Below, piece after piece: positions 1-6,832 of a stretch of DNA of 11,220 bases. Origin of the DNA: Saprospiraceae bacterium UBA2329 (GTDB taxonomy: Bacteria; Bacteroidota; Bacteroidia; Chitinophagales; Saprospiraceae). The notes under the pieces are model-generated. The model had not been told where the DNA came from, made no database searches, and saw nothing but the letters and a program-made list of their open reading frames with translations. The position numbers were made by a program, and so were the translations under genes. The stretch is taken from assembly GCA_002344975.1 (NCBI GenBank), contig DDUV01000017.1:1-11220 (forward strand), written 5' to 3'. Numbering within the stretch: the stretch's first letter is position 1; the number at the start of each line of letters is the position of its first letter.

Positions 1-294
1 GTGGACAAATCGCAACTGCGCCCTTTAGAATCAATGCTTTCGTCTAAAGGAAAAAATTGGGCAAGTTTTGGCCGGACAAATACTATGATTGGGCGATTCC
101 CCGATGTTCCAGTTTCAATTTTTTACAATCCAGAATTACAGCCTGTTATTTCAGAATTGAAGCGAACGTTAGAATTATATATTATTGATGGAATTGTTCT
201 TCGACCTGACACAAATTATTCAAAAGGAACAATTGAAATATATATAAATGGAACTCCAGTCTTTGACTCTTATGGACGAGTCAAAATCGAATAG
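1..294 (+). CDS. 3' end of an unrecognised gene (partial)
   Basis: The reading frame is open from the first base and ends in TAG at 292-294, giving about 97 residues. The GTG at base 1 could be a start, but the frame touches the window edge, so this is more likely the C-terminal part of a longer protein. I do not recognise the family. The visible part looks soluble: no membrane segment, a mixed middle (FYNPELQPVISELKRTLELY) and a beta-rich end (GTIEIYINGTPVFDSYGRV). It is visibly more A+T-rich than hsdM, with many ATT, AAT and TAT codons, so it may be accessory DNA of different origin. An 89-bp gap separates it from hsdM; that gap holds A-rich sequence and no TAnnTTTG promoter element that I can see. 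Confidence 0.55.
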   Translation: MDKSQLRPLESMLSSKGKNWASFGRTNTMIGRFPDVPVSIFYNPELQPVISELKRTLELYIIDGIVLRPDTNYSKGTIEIYINGTPVFDSYGRVKIE

Positions 295-383
295 TTCCAC
301 ACAAAACAATCGCTTTTCGAAAATTGCTCTTAAGCGTCGCAAAATCGTAAAGCGTAACGTAAAAAAAACTCACCAAAAACACA

Positions 384-1922
384 ATGGCCAAACAAAAAAC
401 AACCAACGAAGAACCTTTGGAAAAGCAACTCTGGAAGACCGCAGACAAGCTCCGCAAGAACATTGATGCCGCTGAGTACAAACACATTGTACTGGGGCTT
501 ATCTTCCTGAAATACATCTCGGATGCTTTTGAAGAAAAATTTCAGCAACTCACGTTGGACGTGGAACAAGGCGCCGCCCCTGAAGACAAAGACGAATACA
601 AAGCTGATAATGTATTCTTCGTGCCTCAAAATGCCCGTTGGAGTTTCCTGCGTTCCAATGCAAAACTGCCCGACATCGGCAAGGTGGTGGACGATGCCAT
701 GGACGCCATCGAAAAAGAAAATCCGAAAGAGCTGCAAGGCGTACTTCCCAAAGTCTATGCCAGGCAAAATCTCGACCCCACCAGCCTGGGCGAATTGATT
801 GATTTGGTGAGCAATATTGCGCTGGGCGATGCCAAGGCCCGCAGCGCCGATGTACTGGGCCATGTGTTTGAGTATTTCCTCGGCGAATTTGCCCTTGCGG
901 AAGGCAAAAAAGGCGGGCAGTTCTACACTCCGCGCAGCGTAGTAGAATTGCTGGTGGAAATGCTGGAACCCTACAAAGGCCGCGTATTCGACCCCTGCTG
1001 TGGTTCGGGCGGTATGTTTGTACATTCCGAAAAGTTTGTCACCGAACATCAGGGGAAAGTCAACGACATTTCCATTTACGGACAGGAAAGCAACCAAACC
1101 ACCTGGCGATTGTGCAAAATGAACCTCGCCATCCGCGGTATTGACAGCTCGCAGGTGAAATGGAACAACGAAGGCTCTTTTCTGAACGATGCCCACAAAG
1201 ACCTGAAAGCCGATTTCATCATCGCCAATCCACCCTTTAATGTGAGCGACTGGGGCGGCGATCTGCTCCGCAACGACGGCCGCTGGCAATACGGCGTGCC
1301 GCCCACCGGCAATGCCAACTTTGCGTGGATGCAGCACTTCATTTATCACTTGTCGCCCACCGGACAAGCCGGCGTGGTGCTGGCCAAAGGCGCATTGACT
1401 TCTAAAACTTCCGGCGAAGGCGATATCAGAAAATTATTAGTAGAAGCGGGCCTCATTGACTGTATCGTGAACCTGCCCGCCAAACTCTTCCTGAACACGC
1501 AAATACCTGCCGCACTGTGGTTTATGAGCCGCAACCGCAGGGGAGGCGGAGGTTTCAGAGACCGCAGCCATGAGATTTTATTTATTGATGCCCGAAACCT
1601 GGGGCATTTGATCAACCGCAGAACCCGCGAACTCTCTCAGGAAGACATTGACAAAATTGCCGGCACGTACCACAACTGGAGAAATCCTGACGGCAAGTAT
1701 GAAGATGTTGCAGGCTTTTGTGCCGCTGCCCCGATAAGCAAGGTGGCAGCATTGGACTATGTGCTAACTCCAGGAAGATATGTTGGCTTGCCTGATGAAG
1801 AAGACGACTTCAACTTTGCCGAGCGCTTTGCGGCGTTGAAAGCCGAACTGGAAGCACAACTCCAGGAAGAAGCACAATTGAATGCAATCATTGCTGCCAA
1901 TTTGTCTAAAATAAAGGTGTAA
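384..1922 (+). CDS. hsdM: Type I restriction-modification DNA methyltransferase subunit HsdM
   Basis: This is the modification subunit, which transfers a methyl group from S-adenosylmethionine to the N6 of adenine in the sequence chosen by HsdS. The 512-residue length is normal. Residues 12-55 are the helical HsdM N-terminal domain (LEKQLWKTADKLRKNIDAAE). GQFYTPR at 178-184 is the motif-X-like segment, DPCCGSGG at 203-210 is the SAM-binding motif I, and NPPF at 282-285 is the catalytic motif IV of N6-adenine methylases. LTPGRYVG at 461-468 is the C-terminal signature seen in many HsdM proteins. The C-terminal helix (475-510) probably contacts HsdS. ATG 384 follows an A-rich leader, usual for Bacteroidota. 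The gene ends 3 bp before the next start, so the two are probably cotranscribed. All catalytic motifs are intact. Confidence 0.97.
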   Translation: MAKQKTTNEEPLEKQLWKTADKLRKNIDAAEYKHIVLGLIFLKYISDAFEEKFQQLTLDVEQGAAPEDKDEYKADNVFFVPQNARWSFLRSNAKLPDIGKVVDDAMDAIEKENPKELQGVLPKVYARQNLDPTSLGELIDLVSNIALGDAKARSADVLGHVFEYFLGEFALAEGKKGGQFYTPRSVVELLVEMLEPYKGRVFDPCCGSGGMFVHSEKFVTEHQGKVNDISIYGQESNQTTWRLCKMNLAIRGIDSSQVKWNNEGSFLNDAHKDLKADFIIANPPFNVSDWGGDLLRNDGRWQYGVPPTGNANFAWMQHFIYHLSPTGQAGVVLAKGALTSKTSGEGDIRKLLVEAGLIDCIVNLPAKLFLNTQIPAALWFMSRNRRGGGGFRDRSHEILFIDARNLGHLINRRTRELSQEDIDKIAGTYHNWRNPDGKYEDVAGFCAAAPISKVAALDYVLTPGRYVGLPDEEDDFNFAERFAALKAELEAQLQEEAQLNAIIAANLSKIKV

Positions 1923-1925
1923 ATC

Positions 1926-2948
1926 ATGGAATCAGACCAGCAATATGTTGAAATCTTTCAATTGGCGGTGACGGAAATCAAAACGGCCCGAATCGCCATT
2001 GCAAGACAGGTAAACACTGCCGCGATGGGGGTGTATTGGAATTTGGGCAAACTACTATCGGAGAGAAAAATCGAAAAAGGACACGGCGCAGGGGTGGTCA
2101 ACCGGCTATCTGCCGACTTGAAATCTGAGTTCCCGGATATGGGGCTTTCACCGCGTAATTTGTGGGATATGAAGCGCTTTTATGAGCAATACAAAGATGC
2201 GCCGCCAAAACTGCGACAGTCCGTCGCAGTTTTGCCATGGAAACACAATTTACTGATTTTGAGCAAGACTACAAACTATGACGAAGCCCTGTTTTATGCA
2301 GAAAAGGCCATTGTACTGGGCTGGTCAAGAGATATATTGCTCAACTATCTGAAAGCAGATGCCTACCATGCTGAAAAACACTTGCCCAAATCACATAATT
2401 TCAACGAAACCCTGCCCGAAATTTTGGCAGAACAGGCCGATGACATCCTCAAAAGCAGCTATAATCTGGGCTTTTTGGGATTAACACAAGCCGTAAGAGA
2501 AACTGATTTAGAAAAAAGATTGGTAGAAAAAATCAAGCACTTTTTATTGGAGCTGGGCCAGGGTTTCACCTTTATCGGCAATCAGTACCGAATAGAATAC
2601 AACCACAAAGAATACTTTGTAGATATTTTGCTGTACCACCGTAGCCTCCGTAGTCTGGTAGCGCTGGAACTGAAACTTGGCGGTTTTAAACCGGAATATA
2701 TAGGCAAAATGAACTTTTACTTAGGGTTGCTCGACCGACTCGAAAAACAGCCAGGTGAAAATCCTTCCATCGGCATCATACTCTGTGCCGATAAAGACCA
2801 CTTGGATGTGGAAATTGCGCTGCAAGACGTGCACAAGCCCATTGGCGTAGCCGAATACCAACTGCTGCTGCCTACCAAAGCATTAGAAGCGATGCTGATC
2901 AGCGAGTTGAATAATTTTAACGCAGAGCAGGAGAGTGAAGATGCGTAA
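1926..2948 (+). CDS. DUF1016 (YhcG-type) protein with PD-(D/E)XK nuclease domain
   Basis: A 340-residue protein with the two-part build of the DUF1016/YhcG family. Residues 7-95 form the winged-helix-like N-terminal domain (YWNLGKLLSERKIEKGHGAG, then SPRNLWDMKRFYEQY), a probable DNA-binding module. Residues about 190-325 form a PD-(D/E)XK nuclease fold: D233 in FVDILLYHR, then E248-x-K250 in VALELKLGGF, followed by the family's FYL segment at 264-266. The catalytic set is therefore present. Members of this family are often found within Type I restriction-modification loci, but their role there is not settled; nuclease activity is inferred from the fold. It starts 3 bp after hsdM, so it should be cotranscribed with it. 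Its last codons overlap a 24-codon frame at 2941-3015 that I consider spurious. Confidence 0.93.
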   Translation: MESDQQYVEIFQLAVTEIKTARIAIARQVNTAAMGVYWNLGKLLSERKIEKGHGAGVVNRLSADLKSEFPDMGLSPRNLWDMKRFYEQYKDAPPKLRQSVAVLPWKHNLLILSKTTNYDEALFYAEKAIVLGWSRDILLNYLKADAYHAEKHLPKSHNFNETLPEILAEQADDILKSSYNLGFLGLTQAVRETDLEKRLVEKIKHFLLELGQGFTFIGNQYRIEYNHKEYFVDILLYHRSLRSLVALELKLGGFKPEYIGKMNFYLGLLDRLEKQPGENPSIGIILCADKDHLDVEIALQDVHKPIGVAEYQLLLPTKALEAMLISELNNFNAEQESEDA

Positions 2949-3007
2949 AGCCTTGAAATACAAATGGAAGGAAATGATCGCTGCCAACCTTTTAAAAATC
3001 AACATAC

Positions 3008-3070
3008 ATGAGTGAATCAGATATTCGCCGGGAGCAACGCCTCAGCAATTATGTCAAAGCTTTTTTATGA
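3008..3070 (+). pseudogene. 5' remnant of a HEPN (HI0074-type) gene
   Basis: ATG 3008 opens a 20-codon frame containing SDIRREQRLSNYVKAF and ending at TGA 3068-3070. From memory of the family, this resembles the first residues of HEPN 'nucleotidyltransferase substrate-binding' proteins of the HI0074 type, which commonly start with a DIRWxQRFxNYxKA pattern and are normally about 130-140 residues long. The stop overlaps the MNT start (ATGA), the junction expected between a HEPN gene and its MNT partner. The likely history is an internal deletion that removed almost all of the HEPN gene and kept its start and the gene junction. The match is short, so this is inference; the position directly before an intact MNT domain is the strongest support. 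Confidence 0.6.
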
Positions 3071-3375
3071 TGTACGGATTAACGAATGATACCATACAGG
3101 CCATTCAGGAAGTATTTGCAAAGTATCCTGATGTGGAAAAGGCCATTTTGTATGGCTCAAGAGCCAAGGGAAACTACCGCCCCGGCTCCGATATTGACCT
3201 GACTTTATCAGGCGAAAAACTAACTCTGAGCACCCTCCAAAAAATAGAAAATGAACTGGATGATCTGCTTTTGCCCTACAAAATAGATTTATCTGTCTTT
3301 CAGCACATTGGAAACCCCGATCTGGTTGCGCACATCGAAAGGGTGGGACAGGTGTTTTATCAAAAAGTAACATCT
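3067..3375 (+). other. MNT nucleotidyltransferase module (HI0073-type) at the N-terminus of the hsdS frame
   Basis: Residues 1-100 of the fusion form a full-length minimal nucleotidyltransferase. The polymerase-beta-type active site is complete: G30-S31 in YGSRAKGN, D42 and D44 in SDIDLTL, and a third acidic residue D74 in YKIDLSVF. The end (HIERVGQVFYQK) matches where stand-alone members normally stop. MNT proteins usually pair with a HEPN protein as a toxin-antitoxin-like couple in which MNT neutralises HEPN, in studied cases by nucleotidylating it. Here the HEPN gene is reduced to a remnant and the MNT stop codon is missing, so the module may be a frozen leftover or may have a new role attached to HsdS. 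Confidence 0.88.
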
Positions 3376-4635
3376 ATGAGTGAGTGGAAAAATTATAAAT
3401 TAAGTGAAGCAGTAGATATATCTACAGGCTATGCTTTTAAAGGAGATGAATATGAGTTTAAAGGTAGCCTTAGGGTTGTAAGAGGCGAAAACGTTACAAT
3501 TGGAAACCTAAGATGGGATAGTGAAAAATATTGGAATAAATCCACAGAGAACTTAGAACAGTATTTATTAGAAGAAAACGATATAGTTGTCGGTATGGAC
3601 GGCTCAAGAGTTGGTCACAATCGAGCAAAAATTAGATATAAAGAACTTCCCTTGATATTAGCTCAACGAGTAGCAAGATTAAGAGCAAAAAGCAATTTTG
3701 ACCAGAGCTATTTGTGGTATCATATTTTTTCTGACAATTTTAAAGATTATGTGGAAGCAATTCATACAGGTACTTCTATACCACATATCAGTCAAAAACA
3801 GATTGCTGATTTTGAAATTTTCGCACCAAAGTCAAAACTAGAACAAACCGCCATTGCCTCCATCCTCAGCAGCCTCGACGACAAAATAGACCTGCTGCAC
3901 CGCCAAAACGCCACTTTGGAAAAAATGGCGGAAACGCTGTTCAGGCAGTGGTTTGTGGAGCCCATTAAGAAGATTACAAATGAAGGAACACAAGTTGATG
4001 GTTATTTGAATGGAAAGTTAGGCAAATGGATAAGTGAAACTATTGGTGGTGAATGGGGAAAGGAAAATGCAGAAGGAGACTTCAATAAAGCTGTTTATTG
4101 TATACGAGGTACCGATATAGCAGATTTAAATATTGGTTTGCCAGGGAAAACTCCAATAAGATATGTAAAAGAAAGTAAGTTTAAAAATATTGAGCCCAAC
4201 GAAGGAGATTTAATAATTGAAATCTCTGGCGGAACAGAGAGTCAATCAACTGGTAGAGTATGTTATATAAATCAGGATATAAAAAATTTATTTGATTATC
4301 CTTTAGTATTTTCAAATTTTTGTAGAATGATTCGGGTAAAAAAACCTGAATATTCGTTTTTCTTATACTGTTATATTCAATACTTATATAATCAGGATGA
4401 ATTTTTTAATCTTGAAAATGGGAGTTCAGGCATAAAAAATTTGGATTATAAAGCATTACTTTTTGAACTTGAATATCCTATGCCGACTGAGAAATTGGTT
4501 ATAGACTTTAATAGTCATGTCAAACCGTTGTTTAAAAAAGTAAACCAAAATAAAACCCAAATCCGCACCCTCACCACCCTGCGCGACACCTTGTTGCCGA
4601 AGCTGATGAGCGGGGAGGTCAAAATATACCTTTAA
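3067..4635 (+). CDS. hsdS: MNT nucleotidyltransferase fused in frame to Type I specificity subunit HsdS
   Basis: One uninterrupted 522-codon frame joins two modules. Residues 1-100 are a complete MNT nucleotidyltransferase (separate entry). From M104 (ATG 3376, MSEWKNYKL) a normal 419-residue HsdS begins. HsdS selects the DNA target for the methylase and nuclease. Target recognition domain 1 spans about 104-257. The central conserved helix spans 258-299 (LDDKIDLLHRQNATLEKMAE, then LFRQWFVEP). Domain 2 spans about 300-490, and the closing helix about 490-522 ends in LRDTLLPKLMSGEVKIYL. The conserved segments are G+C-richer than the two recognition domains, pointing to domain exchange. HsdS could be made as the fusion, from internal ATG 3376, or both; there is no strong ribosome binding site to decide. 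The start may be ATG 3067 or ATG 3070. The gene ends 11 bp before the next one. Confidence 0.92.
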   Translation: MMYGLTNDTIQAIQEVFAKYPDVEKAILYGSRAKGNYRPGSDIDLTLSGEKLTLSTLQKIENELDDLLLPYKIDLSVFQHIGNPDLVAHIERVGQVFYQKVTSMSEWKNYKLSEAVDISTGYAFKGDEYEFKGSLRVVRGENVTIGNLRWDSEKYWNKSTENLEQYLLEENDIVVGMDGSRVGHNRAKIRYKELPLILAQRVARLRAKSNFDQSYLWYHIFSDNFKDYVEAIHTGTSIPHISQKQIADFEIFAPKSKLEQTAIASILSSLDDKIDLLHRQNATLEKMAETLFRQWFVEPIKKITNEGTQVDGYLNGKLGKWISETIGGEWGKENAEGDFNKAVYCIRGTDIADLNIGLPGKTPIRYVKESKFKNIEPNEGDLIIEISGGTESQSTGRVCYINQDIKNLFDYPLVFSNFCRMIRVKKPEYSFFLYCYIQYLYNQDEFFNLENGSSGIKNLDYKALLFELEYPMPTEKLVIDFNSHVKPLFKKVNQNKTQIRTLTTLRDTLLPKLMSGEVKIYL

Positions 4636-4646
4636 AACATGGTCAC

Positions 4647-5273
4647 ATGAGCCAATCATTGAAAAGCATTGACAGCCAATTCACCGAGCATTACCGTGCG
4701 TTGTTGGGTATTCAACGCAGGATCAAAAGCAAGTTAGAGGCTTATGAGTTCGATCTTTCCGGTACGGAAATTACAAAAGCAATCGTAAACCGCATGTGGG
4801 CTTTCTGGGATTTTAATGTACCCAAAAATAAAGAAATCCTTGGGCGGGAGGTCAATTCAACTGCCGCAGACTTTTTTACCGAAACCTGTCTGTTGTTTTT
4901 GAAGGCTGTTTTAGGTCAAAAAGGCTTTGAGGTATTCTCTGAAAAAAAACTTCCCGACATCGGGAAAAAGCCGGATGTTTCGATATGGAAAGAGGGTGAA
5001 TTGTGTGCCGTAGTCGAGTTGAAAGTGAGCGATGGCTGGAGAGGAAAAGCGATTATGAGGCATTTGGAAGAAAGGGAAAAACTAATCAAAGATGCATTTC
5101 CTGATGTTTACTTTGGTGTACTTGCGTTTTGGAACTTCTTTGATGCCGGGAGTAAAGAGTGGAATAAAAAGTACTTCGGGCTACAGCAACACAGATCGAA
5201 TCATGAACATCAGCCAACAGATACAAGTGTAGAGAAGTTATTATGGGAGATTTTGCAGCATGTAAGAAAGTGA
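4647..5273 (+). CDS. Predicted PD-(D/E)XK-fold protein in the hsd locus
   Basis: A 208-residue protein that I cannot assign to a named family. The centre carries a PD-(D/E)XK pattern: P109-D110 in KKPDVSIW, a short turn, then E124-x-K126 in AVVELKVSDG, followed by a helix (RHLEEREKLIKDAF) and a buried strand (VYFGVLAFW). This arrangement is typical of restriction-endonuclease-like nucleases; the function is inferred from the motif. Residues 1-60 are mostly helical, with a charged stretch and an aromatic MWAFWDF segment. No signal peptide or membrane segment is seen. It starts 11 bp after hsdS, so it probably belongs to the same transcript, and it is the last gene before the higBA promoter. 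It could be an accessory nuclease or a regulator of restriction. It was recognised by residue pattern only. Confidence 0.72.
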   Translation: MSQSLKSIDSQFTEHYRALLGIQRRIKSKLEAYEFDLSGTEITKAIVNRMWAFWDFNVPKNKEILGREVNSTAADFFTETCLLFLKAVLGQKGFEVFSEKKLPDIGKKPDVSIWKEGELCAVVELKVSDGWRGKAIMRHLEEREKLIKDAFPDVYFGVLAFWNFFDAGSKEWNKKYFGLQQHRSNHEHQPTDTSVEKLLWEILQHVRK

Positions 5274-5291
5274 ATCCTGAAAAATACTTTG

Positions 5292-5310
5292 GCTTACACT
5301 TGGTGTAAGC
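5292..5310. promoter_or_regulatory. Probable HigA operator (perfect 8-bp inverted repeat)
   Basis: GCTTACAC at 5292-5299 and GTGTAAGC at 5303-5310 are exact reverse complements separated by TTG. The spacer TTG is also the -33 element of the higB promoter, so a dimeric HTH protein bound here would block polymerase. HigA-type antitoxins commonly repress their own operon through such palindromes. The repeat has no U-tract after it, which argues against a terminator for the gene upstream. Confidence 0.7.
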
Positions 5311-5330
5311 TGTAAAAAACCATACCTTTG
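5300..5330 (+). promoter_or_regulatory. Bacteroidota-type promoter of higBA
   Basis: TTG at 5300-5302 and TACCTTTG at 5323-5330 match the Bacteroidota primary sigma consensus (TTG, about 20 bp, TAnnTTTG), with a 20-bp spacer. The expected transcription start, a few bases after the TTTG, falls on or beside the GTG start codon at 5333, so the message would be leaderless or nearly so. The promoter makes higBA, and possibly hsdR by readthrough, independent of the hsdM transcript. Confidence 0.72.
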
Positions 5331-5332
5331 CA

Positions 5333-5671
5333 GTGAACATTACCTTTGACGACAGAAAGCTGGAGAAGCTGGCGAATGACTACAAAAAGTGCCAAAATGA
5401 AATGGGGGAGCGTCGTGCCCGGCTCTTCAACAAACGTCTGGGCGACCTTCGCAACGCCATTTCGTTAGAAGATGTGCGCCACCTGCCCGGGCATTATCAC
5501 GAACTTACAGGCAACCGAAAAGGGCAATGGGCCTGCGATCTGGATCAACCTTACCGTCTGGTGTTTGAACCACACGAAAATCCCATACCTGCCGATAACG
5601 ACGGCAAATACATCTGGCTTGAAATCATGGGCGTGGAAATCATAGAGATTACCGACTATCACGGCTCATGA
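5333..5671 (+). CDS. higB: HigB-like toxin of the RelE/ParE superfamily
   Basis: A 112-residue protein with the core of HigB/RelE toxins: helical N-terminus (residues 7-47), then LPGHYHELTGNRKGQWACDL (51-70), Y74-RLVFEP, and a closing strand VEIIEITDYH (101-110). Family members cleave mRNA at the ribosome. A polar insert (residues 81-92) sits between the last strands. The frame has no ATG near its beginning. An in-frame stop at 5306-5308 limits the 5' end and GTG 5333 is the only sensible start, placed directly after the promoter. The toxin gene precedes the antitoxin gene by 22 bp, the order characteristic of higBA. The family assignment is firm; the cleavage activity is inferred. Confidence 0.9.
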   Translation: MNITFDDRKLEKLANDYKKCQNEMGERRARLFNKRLGDLRNAISLEDVRHLPGHYHELTGNRKGQWACDLDQPYRLVFEPHENPIPADNDGKYIWLEIMGVEIIEITDYHGS

Positions 5672-5693
5672 AGAACGAAAAAATAAAGCAGCT

Positions 5694-6785
5694 ATGACCA
5701 CACAAAGCAACCAATACCACCCGCCGATAGTATTTCACCCCGGCGAAACCCTCGCTGAAAAACTGGCCGAGCTGAGAATGGGCCCCAAAGAGTTTGCCGT
5801 ACGAACCGGCAAGCCCGAAAAAACAGTAATTGCTATTCTGAAAGGCAAAAGCAGCATGACGCCCGAAATGGCGGTTCAGTTTGAGCATGTGCTGAGAATA
5901 CCCGCCCACTTTTGGCTCAACATGCAGCGCAACTATGACGAGTACATCGCCCGGAAAGCACAGCAAGAAAGGCTGAAAGCAGCCACTGAATGGGCCAAAA
6001 AATTCCCCATTGCCGATATGGTGAAAAAAGGATGGATTCCTGCCAGAACTACGTTGGAAGAAAAAACAGCCGAACTTTTGACATTTTTCAGTGTAAGCCA
6101 TCCCAAGGCGTGGGAAGACTTTTATCTTTATAAGGAACTGAAAGTGGCGTTCCGCATTTCATTAGCGCACACCAAGGAACCTTATGCCGTTTCGGCATGG
6201 CTGCGCAAAGGCGAGTTGCAGGCCGCTGAATTGCCCGACAGGCCCTACAGTGAGGCGGCCTTTAAGGCAGCTTTGCCGGAAATTAAAAAAATCATGGCAA
6301 AGCACCCTGAAAACTTCTTTGAGCAGTTGCAAGCGCTATGTCTGAAAGCAGGAGTCAAGGTGGTACATACGCCCTGTATTAATAAAGCCCCCATAAACGG
6401 CAGCACGCGCTGGCTTAACGACATACCATTGATACAGTTGACAGGCCGCTACAACCGGAATGACAGCTTTTGGTTTACTTTCTTTCACGAAGCGGGGCAT
6501 ATTCTGCAACATGGTAAAAAGGACATTTTTCTGGAAGATGTAGAGTACCCTGACAAAGACGAAACAAAGGAAAAAGAAGCCGATAGTTTTGCGGTCAAAT
6601 GGACGCTCTCAAAAGAGCAGGAAGATGAAATTGTGCAGCGACTCCGTATAACCGACGAGGATATAGTTGCGTTCGCAAAAAAATTTAATTCACATCCTGC
6701 GATCATCGTTGGCCGACTGCATCATAAAAAAATATGGCCGCACTCAAGAGGCAGGCAGTTCTTTAAGCCGGTTGAATTTTGTTGA
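5694..6785 (+). CDS. higA: HigA-like antitoxin: XRE helix-turn-helix plus ImmA/IrrE-type metallopeptidase domain
   Basis: A 363-residue protein, much longer than a basic HigA (about 100 residues). Residues 14-80 are the HigA-type XRE DNA-binding domain (FHPGETLAEKLAELRMGPKE, then TGKPEKTVIAILKGKSSMTP), which should bind the palindrome before higB and repress the operon. Residues 90-240 are a helical linker region. Residues 245-345 form an ImmA/IrrE-type zinc peptidase: H265-E266-A-G-H269 is an intact HExxH motif and E295 in KEADSFA fits the third zinc ligand. In related proteins this domain is linked to cleavage of regulators or to sensing, so it may control antitoxin stability; that is inference. 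ATG 5694 is the natural start; a 9-codon frame at 5668 overlapping the end of higB may help translational coupling. Confidence 0.92.
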   Translation: MTTQSNQYHPPIVFHPGETLAEKLAELRMGPKEFAVRTGKPEKTVIAILKGKSSMTPEMAVQFEHVLRIPAHFWLNMQRNYDEYIARKAQQERLKAATEWAKKFPIADMVKKGWIPARTTLEEKTAELLTFFSVSHPKAWEDFYLYKELKVAFRISLAHTKEPYAVSAWLRKGELQAAELPDRPYSEAAFKAALPEIKKIMAKHPENFFEQLQALCLKAGVKVVHTPCINKAPINGSTRWLNDIPLIQLTGRYNRNDSFWFTFFHEAGHILQHGKKDIFLEDVEYPDKDETKEKEADSFAVKWTLSKEQEDEIVQRLRITDEDIVAFAKKFNSHPAIIVGRLHHKKIWPHSRGRQFFKPVEFC

Positions 6786-6811
6786 ATAAATCGTAATTTG
6801 GCCTATTGTTG
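6782..6811 (+). promoter_or_regulatory. Weak candidate promoter for hsdR
   Basis: TTG at 6782-6784 and TATTGTTG at 6804-6811 are separated by 19 bp. The second box differs from TAnnTTTG at one position. The predicted transcript would start about 18 nt before the TTG start codon of hsdR. The TTG lies inside the end of higA, and readthrough from the higBA promoter would explain hsdR expression equally well. Confidence 0.25.
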
Positions 6812-6832
6812 CCATAAAAAGCGAATCAGGCA

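Noticed and set aside
330..1367. Reverse-strand open frame of 345 codons opposite hsdM
   Set aside because: It lies wholly over the conserved hsdM coding sequence and shows no recognisable protein features.
2941..3015. 24-codon frame starting in the last codons of the DUF1016 gene
   Set aside because: It is very short with no family resemblance, and it overlaps the better-supported HEPN remnant start at 3008.
3067..4635. Phase-variable hsdS inversion system
   Set aside because: There is no second hsdS copy, no inverted repeats flanking the recognition domains and no invertase gene in the window.
5292..5310. Palindrome read as a terminator of the preceding gene
   Set aside because: There is no T-run after it, and it overlaps the -33 element of the higB promoter, which fits an operator better.
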